Assembly: GCA_032622095.1 (NCBI GenBank)
Contig: CP136061.1
Span: 194,440,369-194,504,368 of the forward strand
Length of the DNA stretch: 64,000 nucleotides
Direction: 5' to 3'
Source: Siphonodentalium dalli
Lineage: Eukaryota; Mollusca; Scaphopoda; Gadilida; Siphonodentaliidae
The notes beneath the pieces were generated by a model, which saw only the letters and a program-made list of their open reading frames with translations, ran no database searches and was not told the DNA's origin. Below are positions 23,544 to 34,756 of this stretch, piece by piece (positions within the stretch are counted from its first letter, which is position 1; the number at the start of each line of letters is the position of its first letter). A program made the position numbers and the translations under genes.

Positions 23544-24770
23544 CGAAATTCTGGCTATTGATGCATTTAAAGTTATAATAGTTGGCTACTAATATTCAAC
23601 CAAGTGTTGAATAAAAAACAAATCTAGTATCATCCCCAAAACATTGAGCTGAACTTGTACTTGTATACCGAGTATTTAAAGTAGTGAACATTTCAAATCT
23701 CTTAGCTAAGGTAGTATATCTATTGATCTTTTCAATTGTTTATGTGGATCCAAAAACAGGGACGTGTAAATTGGTATGGTCATTGCCCTATCAATTGACA
23801 ACAATTTCTGCCAAGTCTTGCTTCCATCTGAGGACAGATTTATGTTGTCTTTTAGAAAGGTCAGTTGCAACCTCAAATTATACCTAATAATTCTTGTTTT
23901 TGTCGTAATCTTTCCCAATTATGGACAAAGTAGGTCAACCAGGGCTTAAAATCTGACGAGAATCAGAATTGACAGAATCATAATTCTTAGTTGATTCTTG
24001 TAAAAGTATCTGACTAGCTGTAGAAATGCTATCTTTTGATTCTCGTAAAATGTTATGGATTTTAAATTAAGTCATGTCGACAAAATAAGGAAATTCTGTA
24101 AAACAGACTTTATATGACAAGGAAAGACTTAGCCATAGAAATTATTACCACTGTCATTTTTTTCCTCCAGTAATTATTTTACATGGCAAATAATAAGAAA
24201 GAAAACTTTTATAAAAGTTTATAAGGGCTGTACATATTGACAAGTTTAGTTGGAAATATTCCTTGCTGATATAGATTGATATCTCTCCTCATACAGATAA
24301 ATTATATATTGATAATTTGGACTTTAGAGGTTCAAATGTGCCATGTCTTTTAAAAAAAACACTTTACAAATACATTTTACAAAATCCAGATACTTTGACA
24401 TAACATCATACATCAAAAGTAAAATAATATGTACAGTGTTATCTGTTCAAAGGCAGTGATGGGTACTAATTATTTTTGTGGCCTAAGAGGATTAGCTGAC
24501 ACTGTAGCTAACTGTGAACACATGGTGGGGGTGGCCTAAATATTAGCTGCCATTTGAATGTATACCAGGTCAGTCTTATCATATTGCAAACAAGACTTAC
24601 AAACACAGTGTAAATATATTACAGAACATGGTGTCTAAGCACTGACTAACACTTGACTTCGCATTCTTTCACATTCTTTTCGAAATAAAGAAGTCAAGTC
24701 AGAGCAAGCCTGGGTGAACAGGGCGGGCATTGTTACTCTTCATTATAGAGTCAGTAACAATCTAGAGATA
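23544..24770. other. Intron 1, no feature recognised
   Basis: ORFs at 23684-23918 overlap on both strands without family resemblance. Confidence 0.4.
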
Positions 24771-24915
24771 GATATTTGTGAGACACTCCATTTCATGCCC
24801 TTGTGTTCCTGCAGAGAAGGCCAGCATGCCTGCCCTTAATTTAAATTTTGGTCTTTGGTGTTGAACCCCAGGGGTCTCTGCTGAGGAAAAAGTCCTGGCC
24901 ATAACAAATGTCTTA

Positions 24916-25099
24916 CAGTAATGCCCTAAATAATTGTCTCCTTAACTACAGCAGAATTATGGGTAATTTTTCAGGATTTAGTCGGAAATATGGCTTGTTG
25001 CCATTCATCGGAAAGCTCTCGGGGAGAACTTTCCGCCATATTTCCGAATTACCCATAATTCTGCTGTGGTTAAGGAGTCAATTATTTAGGGCATTACTG
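24916..25099. mobile_element. Palindromic MITE A, copy 4 (in triplication unit 1)
   Basis: TA-CAGTAATGCCCTAAATAATT…GCATTACTG-TA. Parts of the right arm are deleted. Confidence 0.85.
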
Positions 25100-25238
25100 T
25101 AGATATGTGTGAGACACTCCATTTCATGCCCCTGTGTTCCTGCAGAGAAGGCAAGCATGCCTGCCCTTAATTTAGCTTTTGGTCTTTGGAGTTGAACCCC
25201 AGTGGTCTCTCTCTGCTGAGGAAAAAGTCCTGGCCATA

Positions 25239-25436
25239 CAGTAATGCGCTAAATAATCGACTCCTTAATTAAGCAGAATTATGGGTAATTTTTCAGGATT
25301 TAGTCGGAAGTATGGCTTGTTGCCATTCATAGGAAAGCTTTCGGGGAGAGCTTTCTGATGAATGGCAACAAGCCATATTTCCGAGTTACCCATAATTCTG
25401 CTGTGGTTAAGGAGTCGATTATTTAGGGCATTACTG
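25239..25436. mobile_element. Palindromic MITE A, copy 5 (in triplication unit 2)
   Basis: TA-CAGTAATGCGCTAAATAATC…GCATTACTG-TA, with a short deletion in the right arm (TTTCCGAGTTACCC). Confidence 0.85.
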
Positions 25437-25576
25437 TAGATATTTGTGAGACACTCCATTTCATGCCCTTGTGTTCCTGCAGAGAAGTCCAGCATGCCTG
25501 CCCTTAATTTAACTTTTGGTCTTTGGTGTTGAACCCCAGGAGTCTCTGCTGAGTCCTGGCCATAACAAATGTCTTA

Positions 25577-25789
25577 AAGTAATGCCCTAAATAATCAACT
25601 CCTTAACTACAGCAGAATTATGGGTAACTTTTCAGGATTTAGTCGGAAATATGGCTTGTTGCCATTCATCGGAAAGCTCTCAGTGAAAGCTTTCCGATGA
25701 ATGGCAACAAGCCATATTTCCGACGAAATCCTGAAAAGTTGCCCATAATTCTTCTGTAGTTAAGGAGTCAATTATTTAGGGCATTACTG
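25577..25789. mobile_element. Palindromic MITE A, copy 6 (in triplication unit 3)
   Basis: TA-AAGTAATGCCCTAAATAATC…GCATTACTG-TA, with both arms nearly full length. Confidence 0.85.
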
Positions 25790-25796
25790 TAACACT

Positions 25797-26020
25797 GTAT
25801 TTTTGGAATGGATTCTCCCATCAGTTATGAAAGTATACACTGTAACGGTCTATTAATCATCTGAAGGGAGGTTCAGGAAACATATATTGAGCAGCCGACA
25901 GGCAAATGAAAGATAACACAAATGTTGAAAGATTCATATTCATTGGTGGGAAATGTACAGATAATAATTTCAATAGGTCATTTTGCTTGTCAATGAGTAT
26001 TTCATAAATAAAGTATTAAA
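25797..26020 (+). mobile_element. MITE J, degraded copy
   Basis: GGAATGGATTCTCCCATCAG, GGTCTATTAATCATCTGAAG and GTCAATGAGTATTTCATAAA follow the J order. The ends are eroded. Confidence 0.6.
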
Positions 26021-26126
26021 TGTATTTAGGACTCCCAACTTTTGTGATATTGTTTTCAGTATTTAAAAGCCTGTGGCAGTTTTTAACCTCAAATTATACA
26101 TATTAACGATACCCTGCACGATTGAA

Positions 26127-26348
26127 CCCTTTCATTTCGGGAGCTGCGCTGGTGCAGCATTAAACATTTTGTACCAGTGCATTCTTGTATATATGCGAGT
26201 CTCTCATAGGGAGCCTCACATATATAAGAGAATGTACTGGCTTACAAGGTCAAGGTAAATATTGTCAGGCCAATGTATTCTCTTATATATGCGAGGCTTC
26301 CTATGGGAGACTCACATAAAAACGATAAGAAGCCCCAGTCATGGAAGG
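26127..26348 (+). mobile_element. piggyBac-like MITE B1, copy 3 (shortened)
   Basis: CCCTTTCATTTCGGGAGCTG…CAGTCATGGAAGG-TTAA. The second hairpin has lost its right side. Confidence 0.75.
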
Positions 26349-26396
26349 TTAAAACATATTTACTGTAGTAATATTGAATAACACTTCAGTAGCCCT

Positions 26397-26513
26397 CAAA
26401 ATTTGGAAAAATGGCCCACAGCAAATTGAATGCTGTGGCATGTTATATTCCACATGTTGCCACAGTGTTTCGAACAGCATTGTTTATTGCCGTGGCCAAC
26501 TTTGATGACTGCT
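26397..26513. mobile_element. Small palindromic MITE O, copy 3
   Basis: CAGTAGCCCTCAAAATTTGG…GGCCAACTTTGATGACTGCT are inverted. The interior has TGCTGTGGCA / TTGCCACAG / TTGCCGTGGCC motifs like copy 1. Confidence 0.5.
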
Positions 26514-26742
26514 AAAAGGACAGCAATAATTATCAGAAATCAAATTGTTATCATTAACAAGATTGGTTTTATATGTACCATGTAGATATATGTACCATGG
26601 TCTGCAGTTTCAACCAGGGTTTATTGACATTCACAAATATTATTGACCTCGTTGACATTGTTTGGGATAATAAAACACTTTCTGAAAGAGCAGTTATTCG
26701 TGTGAATGGCTGCTCTCTACAAACTGAAGTTGAATATGTTAA

Positions 26743-26781
26743 AGTCTGAGTTTAGTGTGCCTGGCATTTGCATAATGATTA
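26743..26781 (+). mobile_element. MITE G end fragment
   Basis: AAAGTCTGAGTTTAGTGTGC followed by GGCATTTGCATAATGA matches only the outermost G terminus. It runs into the chimeric TTAA element. Confidence 0.55.
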
Positions 26782-26782
26782 T

Positions 26783-26940
26783 TAAAATTGTAAAAAATAA
26801 TAACAAATGATGAAAAATTGTTACGCCAATGCATTCTCTTATATATGCGAGACGACCTATGGTCGACTCGCATATATAAGAGAATGCATTGGCACTGGGT
26901 ATATGGGTTGATACAAAGATCTGACCTGGCACTGAAAGGG
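26783..26940. mobile_element. Chimeric TTAA element (B2 hairpin with B3 terminus)
   Basis: Internal CCAATGCATTCTCTTATATA hairpin with a GACCTATGGTCG loop is the B2 type. The right end GGGTTGATACAAAGATCTGA…GGCACTGAAAGGG-TTAA is the B3 terminus. The left terminus is missing. Confidence 0.65.
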
Positions 26941-28131
26941 TTAATAATAATAGTGATGGCCTATTAATAGTGATGGATGGAGATTTAGGCTGAAATTAAT
27001 AATAATGATGGCAATTTCACTCTATTTCAATGCCAACTATTAAATATTGATCGTTGGGGATTTTTCTTCAACATTAATAATCTTGCTGACACTAGTATTA
27101 GGCACCTGGTAGTAGGGAATTACTTGTCAATGAGAATTTTATAGTAAAGAAATGGTAGAAATGGTAAATAGAACCTCTTACTAGTATTTTCGCTGCTGGT
27201 TGGAAGGTTATTTTACAAAAATACATTGTAATTAATCACTTAATCATTGCATGATTTCTGCTCCCAACTATTAAAAGCAGACAAATTTAATCCTCTTTTG
27301 GAGTTTTCATTGTACAATAATGCCATAAATAATCGACTCCTTAACCACAGCAGAATTATGGGTAACTTTTCAGGATTAAGGGTGAATTTACATTGTTATA
27401 GAACTGCACATAGATCGACACGCAGACAAATGTAAACGGGTTGATATAGAAATGCACACAGAAAGAAAACGGTATAAGTTCGTGTGAGCAAAAATAGTGT
27501 CCGCTATACGTCACGGTCAACGCCGAAGCACTGCGACAGGCAAATCAGTTTTGATTAATTGTTACTCGGGCTTGGCGAATGTGTTTTAGTTTTCGTTGTC
27601 ATTTCAACCCGTGTATTTCGAATATTGAACACGGACAGGGACGTGGCAGCTTTGGTCACAATTTTCAACAGTTGGAAATTTCATACCTGACACGACATTA
27701 GCTGTAATTTCCAAACCAACAATAGGTTGAAAATGATCTTGTAGTTTGATTTTCAAACATTTTATTGGGGGGGGGGGGGGGAGTTATTGTTTTCGGACCA
27801 ATATATGCATAATCTCCTACTTTTTATCAAAAATTTGGGCTGGAATGGCCATCAGCTGGAAATTTTCCAACCTTATCATGGGGGCGGGTGTCAGGTTGGA
27901 AATTTCAGACACTTGGAAAGATTGTGTCCTGATCCCTCCCCGTGGCCAGTCAAAAACTGCTAGTTAATTTAATAAAACAATACTGTCCTACATTGGGTCA
28001 ACATTGTCATTGGAATTGTCTTCAGTTGGAAATTTTACTACATTTGGTCAAATAAAGGGTGTTGTAGGGTGGATACCCATTCCATACAGATCCAAAATGG
28101 CCACCGCCCAGATGATGTCAAACAGGAGACC

Positions 28132-28157
28132 TATATATATATATATATATATATATA
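28132..28157. repeat. (TA)n microsatellite
   Basis: Perfect TA dinucleotide run of about 26 bases at the left edge of the retroposon-like segment. Confidence 0.9.
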
Positions 28158-28756
28158 CTAGAAGGTGACCCGACTTCGTCCGGGCTTTGACCTTGAATTG
28201 TCCATTTTGAAGGTCAAGTGGGGTCACGATTTGACCAGTCCAAAAACACTGCCCGGACAAAAGTACCCGACAAACGTGCCCGTCGAAATCCATCCGGTTT
28301 TACCCGATTTGACCTTGAATTGATCATTTTGAAGGTCAAGGTCTGGTCGGGGTCACGATTGGACCCGTCCAAAACAATCAGTGGACAAAACTAACCCCAC
28401 GTATCAAATTTCGTCGAAATCCCATCAAAATTGGCGATTTGACCTTGAAGTTACCCGATTTCAAGGTCAATGTCACGTCGCACGGGCAAATGAATATGCT
28501 TATGAGACTCGCCATAAGAAAGTACCCCCACATACCAAGTTTCATCGAAATCCCGTGATATTCGGGCGTTTGACCTTGAAATGACCCGATTTCAAGGTCA
28601 AGGTCATGTCGCACGGACAAATTAATATGCCTATGTTCGTCCCCGGCCGAAAATACCCCACATACCAAGTTTCATCGAAATCGGGTGGGTCGTTTTTGAG
28701 TTCATCGCGAACACACAGACAGACACACAGATCTTCCAAAAATATATAATAGATAG
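28158..28756. repeat. Retroposon-like segment with TTGACCTTGAA / TTCAAGGTCA repeats
   Basis: Starts ACTAGAAGGTGACCCGACTT and ends with ACACACAGACAGACACACAG followed by an AT-rich tail. Four imperfect units contain TTGACCTTGAAnT…TTCAAGGTCA as everted half-sites, plus GTCGCACGG(A/G)CAAAT(G/T)AATATGC in the last two. Short ORFs on both strands are repeat products. I cannot place it in a named retroelement family. Confidence 0.55.
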
Positions 28757-29279
28757 TTGATCACCTGAAATCCTAAATATTGGTGAATCTCCATCTAAAG
28801 CTATATGTGTGCTCTCTAGCCTCTATTTGTGTATACTGTTGTTTATTGTGTATTCCTGTGCGATTTTCATTCTTTCTTCGAACCATTATCAAGTGGTATA
28901 AGGATACATACCATATCGCTGTTGTCTGCTGATGGTAGATCCATTTTTATGTCTGGCCTAAACTGAAACGACTCGTAGTGAATTGTCAATTACCAGAGTA
29001 CTGATCAGCGCGCGTTCACTATTAGTAATCATATTGTGATCACAGTAATGCGTGACACGTGACTTCATACAGATCTGTATACAGTTCTATATCAGTGTAA
29101 ATGCACCCTTAGATTGAAATATGGCTTGTTGCCATTCATCGGAAAGCTCTCACTGAGAGCTTTCCAATGAATGGCAACAAGTCATATTTCCGACTAAATC
29201 CTGAAAAGTTACCCAATATTCTGCTGTAGTTAAGGAGTCAGTTATTTAGGGCATTACTGTACCGTAAAGGGTTGATGTT

Positions 29280-29440
29280 GGTTTGTAAATTGAAATTCAG
29301 CCTTTATGACTTCCCCATGATAACAACTCACTTCTTCCTAATAAACATATTGGGAGAAATGACTTCTCCCAATAAGGAAAAGTAACTTCTCTCAATTTGA
29401 AACTTCTAAATAACTGGTGCCCTTCAAAAGGTTGAGCTGC
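29280..29440 (-). mobile_element. E-family repeat next to MITE A copy 7
   Basis: GTTTGTAAATTGAAATTCAG, ATTGGGAGAAATGACTTC and AATAAGGAAAAGTAAC are the reverse complement of 38703-38810, including the junction to MITE A. Confidence 0.6.
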
Positions 29441-29477
29441 CCTTTATTGCTTTGACCACCCCTGTGCAATACTTGAC

Positions 29478-29834
29478 ATAGTGAGGTTCCCAGATGGTGA
29501 ATTTAGTGACGCGACCCCGCAGCACAGTGCAATAACATTTCTAAATTCACTCTCTGGGGACCTCTTTCTGTATAGGCCTTATCTTCTGGGAGGTATCTAT
29601 AGTCTCAAATTAACATTGTTAAATAGTTACTTTTTCCCTTCTGTTCAGTGACCTATATCCCTTAAGAAGATCAAATGCATATAAATGAAGTGACTAATGG
29701 GTGAACATCACCAATTTCAACTGGGGAACTTCAATCTGAACCAGGTATCCCCTAGCCCGTGGTGCGGGATACGTCACTAAATTCACCATTTGGGGACCTC
29801 ATTCTGCAAATGATAGACACACAATTTCAAGGCT
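29478..29834. mobile_element. MITE G, degraded copy
   Basis: GAGGTTCCCAGATGGTGAATTTAG … CACTCTCTGGGGACCTC form the left hairpin. GGGTGAACATCACC and GTCACTAAATTCACC … CTCATTCTGCAAATG form the right. The left terminus is lost. Confidence 0.65.
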
Positions 29835-30389
29835 ATGCATTAGTATATACATGCACATATGTGCAATTGATGTACATACCGTACAACTTCTTGACAGGAA
29901 AGATAATTAAGGCATTTTTAATAGAGCTGCAGCCATTCCTTTTAATAAGCTCAGCTGTAACTTTTCTTGCTGGCAGTTGGCAAGCACTCTAGTACTAAGT
30001 ACTGCTATATCTGAGCAAAAAACCAGTCATATTCCTGTGAGAATTCCAATTACTGGTGCTACCCTTCAGTGGCGCTATTGCAATGGGTAGTTTTTTCTAA
30101 CCACAAATTCACATCTGCCACTTGTCGTCAATGATATTTCAAACAGTGTGTCAGTGTAGGACTTCTGTAAGATCGCTTTGAGTATAAAAGCACAAGGTTT
30201 CTGGTTGGATGCATCATTGCATGTCTTTTACCATGTTTTATAACAGCTTGTTATTCAGAGATGATGGCAAACTGATGACTTTGCATTGTGGGCGGACTGC
30301 AGTCTGTTCTGCATGGAACAGAGGGTATTTATTCAGTAAAAACTGGTGGGAGGGTTTGGATGATTTCACACCAATAATTGTAAGAAGTA

Positions 30390-30582
30390 CAGTAATGCTC
30401 TAAATAATTGACTCCTTAACCACAGCAGAATTATGGGTAACTTTTCAGGATTTAGTCGGAAATATGGCCCCGAGAGCTTTCCGATGAATGGCAACAAGCC
30501 ATACATGTATTTCCGACTAAATCCTGAAAAGTTACCCATAATTCTGCTGTGGTTAAGCAGTTGATTATTTAGGGCATTACTG
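30390..30582. mobile_element. Palindromic MITE A, copy 8
   Basis: TA-CAGTAATGCTCTAAATAATT…GCATTACTG-TA, with the loop shortened. It abuts a truncated B1 element. Confidence 0.85.
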
Positions 30583-30584
30583 TA

Positions 30585-30741
30585 GAATGCACTGAGTGAC
30601 TTACAAGGTCAAGGTAAATATTGTTAGGCCAATGCATTCTCTTATAGATGCAAGGCTCCCTATGGGAGACTTGCATATATAAGAGAATGCACTGGCACAG
30701 GATCTTTAATGATGCAACAGTGCAGCTCCCGTCATGAAAGG
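30585..30741 (-). mobile_element. piggyBac-like MITE B1, truncated
   Basis: Begins inside the first hairpin (GAATGCACTGAGTGAC), immediately after the TA of MITE A copy 8. Ends GCAGCTCCCGTCATGAAAGG-TTAA. Confidence 0.75.
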
Positions 30742-30990
30742 TTAATGATGCCTATAAATAGGGGATTTGGTGATATTGTAGGTTGAGATAGTTACTGAAG
30801 TAGGACTACATGTATTTTACTTTAGAAGTTTAGGTATCATGGTGAGGGATGCTACAAATTTTATAACAGGTGAAAGTTCAATGCCTGCGTGAAAAAACCT
30901 GCCTGGAACTGGAAGTTATGCACCCCCTCCCTATCTGGCAGAGCACTATTATACTTGAAAATTGTTAACTGTATAGAATAGCTACCGTAC

Positions 30991-31337
30991 ATGCATATAT
31001 TATGGTATCATACATACAAGTCATTTTAAATGAAAATAATTCACAGTGAAATAACTGTCCATTAAGTTGGATATTGAGCATCTTTTATTAAAATAATGGA
31101 TCGTTGTTTATAAAATAAGGTATAGAGCTCCACAATAACCATCCGTTATGGATAAACAGACTAGATGCATATATTATGGTATCATACATACAAGTCATAT
31201 AAAATGAAAATCATTCACAGTGAAATAACTGTCCACTAAGTTGGATATTGAGCATCTTTTATTAAAATAATGGATCGTTGTTTATAAAATAAGGTAGAGC
31301 TCCACAATAACCATCCGTTATCCTATAAACTGGATGC
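30991..31337 (+). repeat. Tandem duplication, ~174-bp unit
   Basis: ATGCATATATTATGGTATCA starts at 30991 and 31165. The units stay collinear through AAATAACTGTCCA, GAGCATCTTTTATTAAAATA and CCACAATAACCATCCGTTAT, with few differences. Confidence 0.9.
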
Positions 31338-31554
31338 AGTAAACAAAGGAATGACATTATAGCCATATTTTAATGACTACAGGTAGGTAGTGCTGTTGTG
31401 TTATGGGGTGTTTTATGTAGCTTATGCAGCCTAAACATACTGCACCTCATTGACTGAGCCTTCTGTGATCCTCCATTAATGCAATGATGTCAGGTCATGG
31501 TGCTGATTTTTTCAAGAATATAATTTTATATTTGTATGCCAGTATTTATATTAA

Positions 31555-31820
31555 CCCTTCCAAGGCATGACTGGGGCTTCCTGAAATTTTGTGAAAAAAA
31601 ACACTGTGCCATTGCATCCTCTTATATATGGGACTCCCCCATAGGGAGCCTTGCATATATAGAGAATACATTGGCCTAACAATATTTACCTTGACCGTGT
31701 AAGCCAGTGTATTCTCCAATACATGTGAGGTTCCCTATGGGAGACTCTCATATATATATAAGAGAATGCGCTGGTATAGGATCTTTAATGCTGCACCAGC
31801 GCAGCTCCCACCACGAAAGG
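31555..31820 (-). mobile_element. piggyBac-like MITE B1, copy 4
   Basis: TTAA-CCCTTCCAAGGCATGACTGG…GCAGCTCCCACCACGAAAGG, with two hairpins. The right TTAA is mutated to ATCAA. Confidence 0.78.
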
Positions 31821-31824
31821 ATCA

Positions 31825-32925
31825 AACAATAAAAATTGATGGTTGATTCATCATGGAATCAGTTTACAAATTACAATGACATTGTCAATTTTAGCTGCTA
31901 TGATTATAAGCCCTACCCAGGGTTTGGTTCCTGGCCAGCTTTGTCTGTTGATGTTATGACTGCAGCTTATAAATTAGCACTAAGCAGTGGGAACAGTTAG
32001 CTAATTTCCATCAGTTTTGGGAGGATAGTTTCGCTCTACAAGCTAATGTAATCTGCACTGAATGATTCATGTGTTAATATTATATTTCCCTCACCTGTGT
32101 GGACTTATTTTCATACAAATTTTAATGGGAAGCATGCATATAAATAGCTGGTGTGAATTATGCAATAAAATATTTATGTAATCTCTTTGATCTCATGGAG
32201 AGCATTTTTGCTGATAGGGAGCTTTATTTAATATAAACAAATTCTTTTTGAAGATATGGCCCAGATCCATACATACATGTATTCAGTTACTCATTATATT
32301 ATATTAAGCATGACATATAGGCCGGCTGTTTACTGTATATTGTTCTCACTATTTTGTATTATGCATACACATGTCACGTAAATAAATGATACATGTATCT
32401 CTCTCTCTCTCTCTCTCATTAATTGAAAAAAATGTTATTCAAATTACTTATATTTATAAATAAAGACATATGTGCACAGCATTGAATTCACTCATACAAC
32501 TACTAGATGTCTAATAGTGCTTGGCAAACTAGGGTCCACTATTGCAAAACCCAAATATTTTCACCAATATAGAGAGAGACCCCTTATCCAATACATGTAT
32601 CAACAAAGACCAGCTATCTCACAAAAGTTATTCCTGCAAAAGCTGACTTTTTAGTGCAACAAATTGTCACTTGTATGATATCTGTTCATTGCATAAGTTT
32701 TCAGTCCTCAAGAACATAATTCTTGTTAGTTTCGCTGTGATTCACTGGAGACTAAAAGGTCCTTTTCCGGTAAACAAATGATATATTTACCGTTAGTAAC
32801 AACCAAACATATGCATTTTGATTTTATGACGTTGACACATCTTTATTGAATTACTTGAGAACATAAAGACTATTAAAAGCCTCATTTAAATATTTTCCTT
32901 ATGTGTTTCCTCACAGTGGAGTATT
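31825..32925. other. Intron 1, no gene recognised
   Basis: AT-rich; only the (TC)n microsatellite stands out. Confidence 0.4.
32397..32417 (+). repeat. (TC)n microsatellite
   Basis: About ten TC dinucleotides, ending TCATT. Confidence 0.9.
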
Positions 32926-32927
32926 TA

Positions 32928-33140
32928 CAGTAAAGCCCTGAATAATCGACTCCTTAACGACAGCAGAATAATGGGTAATTTTTCAGGATTTAGTCGGAAA
33001 TATGGCTTGTTGCCATTCATCAGAAAGCTGTTGGTGAGAGCTTTCCGATGAATGGCAACAAGCCATATTTCTGACTAAATCCTGAAAAGTTACCCATAAT
33101 TATGTTGTCGTTAAGGAGTCGATTCTTTAGGGCACTACTG
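32928..33140. mobile_element. Palindromic MITE A, copy 9
   Basis: TA-CAGTAAAGCCCTGAATAATC…GGCACTACTG-TA, with full-length arms and scattered substitutions. Confidence 0.85.
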
Positions 33141-33276
33141 TACTTTGGAGTCCCTGGTATTAAATGGCCTAACTTATTTTCCCCAACAGAAACCATTGCA
33201 AAGCTATATTATAATGTTTAACAACACAGCATCCACAGTAGGAACTGCAGCCACACCTTGCAAATCATGTATTTAA

Positions 33277-33532
33277 TCCTTTCATGACTGGAGTTTCCTT
33301 TAATTTTGTGAAAAATCCTGTGAAAATGCATTCTCTTATATATGCGAGTCTCTCATAGGGAGCCTCGCATATATAAGAGAACACATTGGCCTAACAATAT
33401 TTACATCGACCTTGTAAGCTAGTTAATTCTCTTATATATGCAAGGCTTCCTATGGGAGACTCGCACATATAAGAGAATGCACTGGCACAGGATCTCTATT
33501 TCTCCACCAGCGCAGCTCCCGTCATGAAAGGA
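33277..33532 (-). mobile_element. piggyBac-like MITE B1, copy 5
   Basis: TTAA-TCCTTTCATGACTGGAG…GCTCCCGTCATGAAAGGA-TTAA, with two complete hairpins. Confidence 0.82.
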
Positions 33533-33536
33533 TTAA

Positions 33537-34239
33537 TTCTGGTGTTAAAACTTTTGATCACAGAAAAACATTCTGGTACAAGGGGACACAATTTCAGGAT
33601 TGGTTGGTATGTTGTAAATGAGGTCTGGTTTACTCGTGGATTCCCATAGAAAATCTTGGCATGGCAAACAATTCATGGGAGCACATGGAGCACACTTGCA
33701 AGTACTACAGCATCTTCATAGAATGTATAGTGGTCTCTGGCCTCATGTTTACATGCTTATATGATTGGTATTGAGTGATTAATGCCTCACATAGGTAGAA
33801 GTCTATGGGAATTATGCCTCAGCTGAGTGATACATTCTGCCTGCTCCACCAGATTTATAAGTCATTACTGGAGCTGGGTTATGGTGGAAGTGCCCTGGGG
33901 GGAGATTCTCACTGCTGAAGAGATAAACAGACCAGATTTTTGATATAACAGGAGTTGTTCATACCAAGCTTGTTAGAATTCCATGAGTGATATTGCTATG
34001 TTTCCTCTGACTGTTTTACTAGTGACCCAGGCACACATCCAGGGATTTTTTAGGCAATGAGAGGGGCCGTATCTGGGCCCATATTAGGGCCGTATATGGG
34101 CCCATTTACAATGGGAAATAGTCAGGGTTTTTTTTCTCAAAATTTATTACCATAAATTCACAGAAATTTGAGTCTTTGTGCTCCATTTGCATATAATAGG
34201 AATAAACAATCTCAGAAATGAAGTAAACTGTTTGATTAT
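33537..34239. other. Intron 1, no feature recognised
   Basis: Includes a short duplication GGGCC(G/C)(T/A)ATATNGGGCC near 34066-34104. Confidence 0.4.
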
Positions 34240-34483
34240 CCCTTTTTATACTAAATGTACTCTCCCATTCAGTTATAATATTATACATTGGAATGGTCTA
34301 TTATTCATCTGAAGGGATGTTTAGGATATAAAGTATGAGCAGACATGAAAAGATAATACCAGCTCAGAAGGATTCCTATTAATTTGTGGGGCAATAAATT
34401 CTTGTTTGTTGTACTTATTATCTGAACATATCCTATTTATTAATAGGGAACTACTCGTCAATGACTATTTAGTATATAAAGGG
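34240..34483 (+). mobile_element. MITE J, copy 3
   Basis: CCCTTTTTATACTAAATG…TTTAGTATATAAAGGG. The flanking TTAA is mutated (ATTA / TAAA). Confidence 0.72.
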
Positions 34484-34609
34484 TAAACTGATCTTCACAA
34501 TGACAATGTTTGTTCCTGTAAAGACTTATTAAACTTGTATAATATAAGGCACCCAGAGCCCTTCCCCAAAAAATATAGGAAAATCCCCGATATGAAACAT
34601 GTACTGATA

Positions 34610-34756
34610 CAGTAATGCTCTAAGTAATCGACTTCTTAACCACAGCTCAATTATGGGTAACTTTTCAGGATTTAGTCGGAAATATGGCTTGTTGCCATTC
34701 ATCGGAAAGCTCTCGGACTGCTGTGGTTAAGAAGTCGATTACTTAGAGCATTACCG
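34610..34756. mobile_element. Palindromic MITE A, copy 10 (right arm mostly deleted)
   Basis: TA-CAGTAATGCTCTAAGTAATC…; the right arm is reduced to CTGCTGTGGTTAAGAAG…GCATTACCG-TA. Confidence 0.85.

Larger units (their letters stand above)
24771..25791 (+). repeat. Tandem triplication (~330-bp unit) carrying MITE A
   Basis: Three direct units start GATATNTGTGAGACACTCC at about 24771, 25102 and 25438. Each continues through CTGCAGAGAAG…GCATGCCTGCCC and GAACCCCAG…GTCTCTGCTGAG to an A element in the same place. Each A copy has its own internal deletions, so the units diverged after duplication. In unit 2, ACAAATGTCTTA before the A element is missing. Confidence 0.85.
27380..29108. mobile_element. 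TIR element inserted in MITE A copy 7
   Basis: Ends are GGGTGAATTTACATTG…TATAGAACTG and the inverted CAGTTCTATATCAGTG…AAATGCACCC. The flanks are TTAA (left) and TTAG (right). The TSD is therefore either a mutated TTAA or a 3-bp TTA, and the superfamily (piggyBac-like or Harbinger-like) stays open. It carries a G15 run near 27768, a (TA)n tract and a retroposon-like segment. No transposase found. Confidence 0.65.
27315..29259. mobile_element. Palindromic MITE A, copy 7, split by a 1.7-kb insertion
   Basis: The left part (27315-27378) stops at CAGGATTA. The right part resumes at 29112 (ATTGAAATATGGCTTG) and ends GCATTACTG-TA at 29259. The material between is a separate TIR element. Confidence 0.85.

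Noticed and set aside
28048-28739. Several 65-96-codon ORFs on both strands with DLDLE / LTLKSG strings
   Set aside because: They are translations of the TTCAAGGTCA repeat units in the retroposon-like segment.
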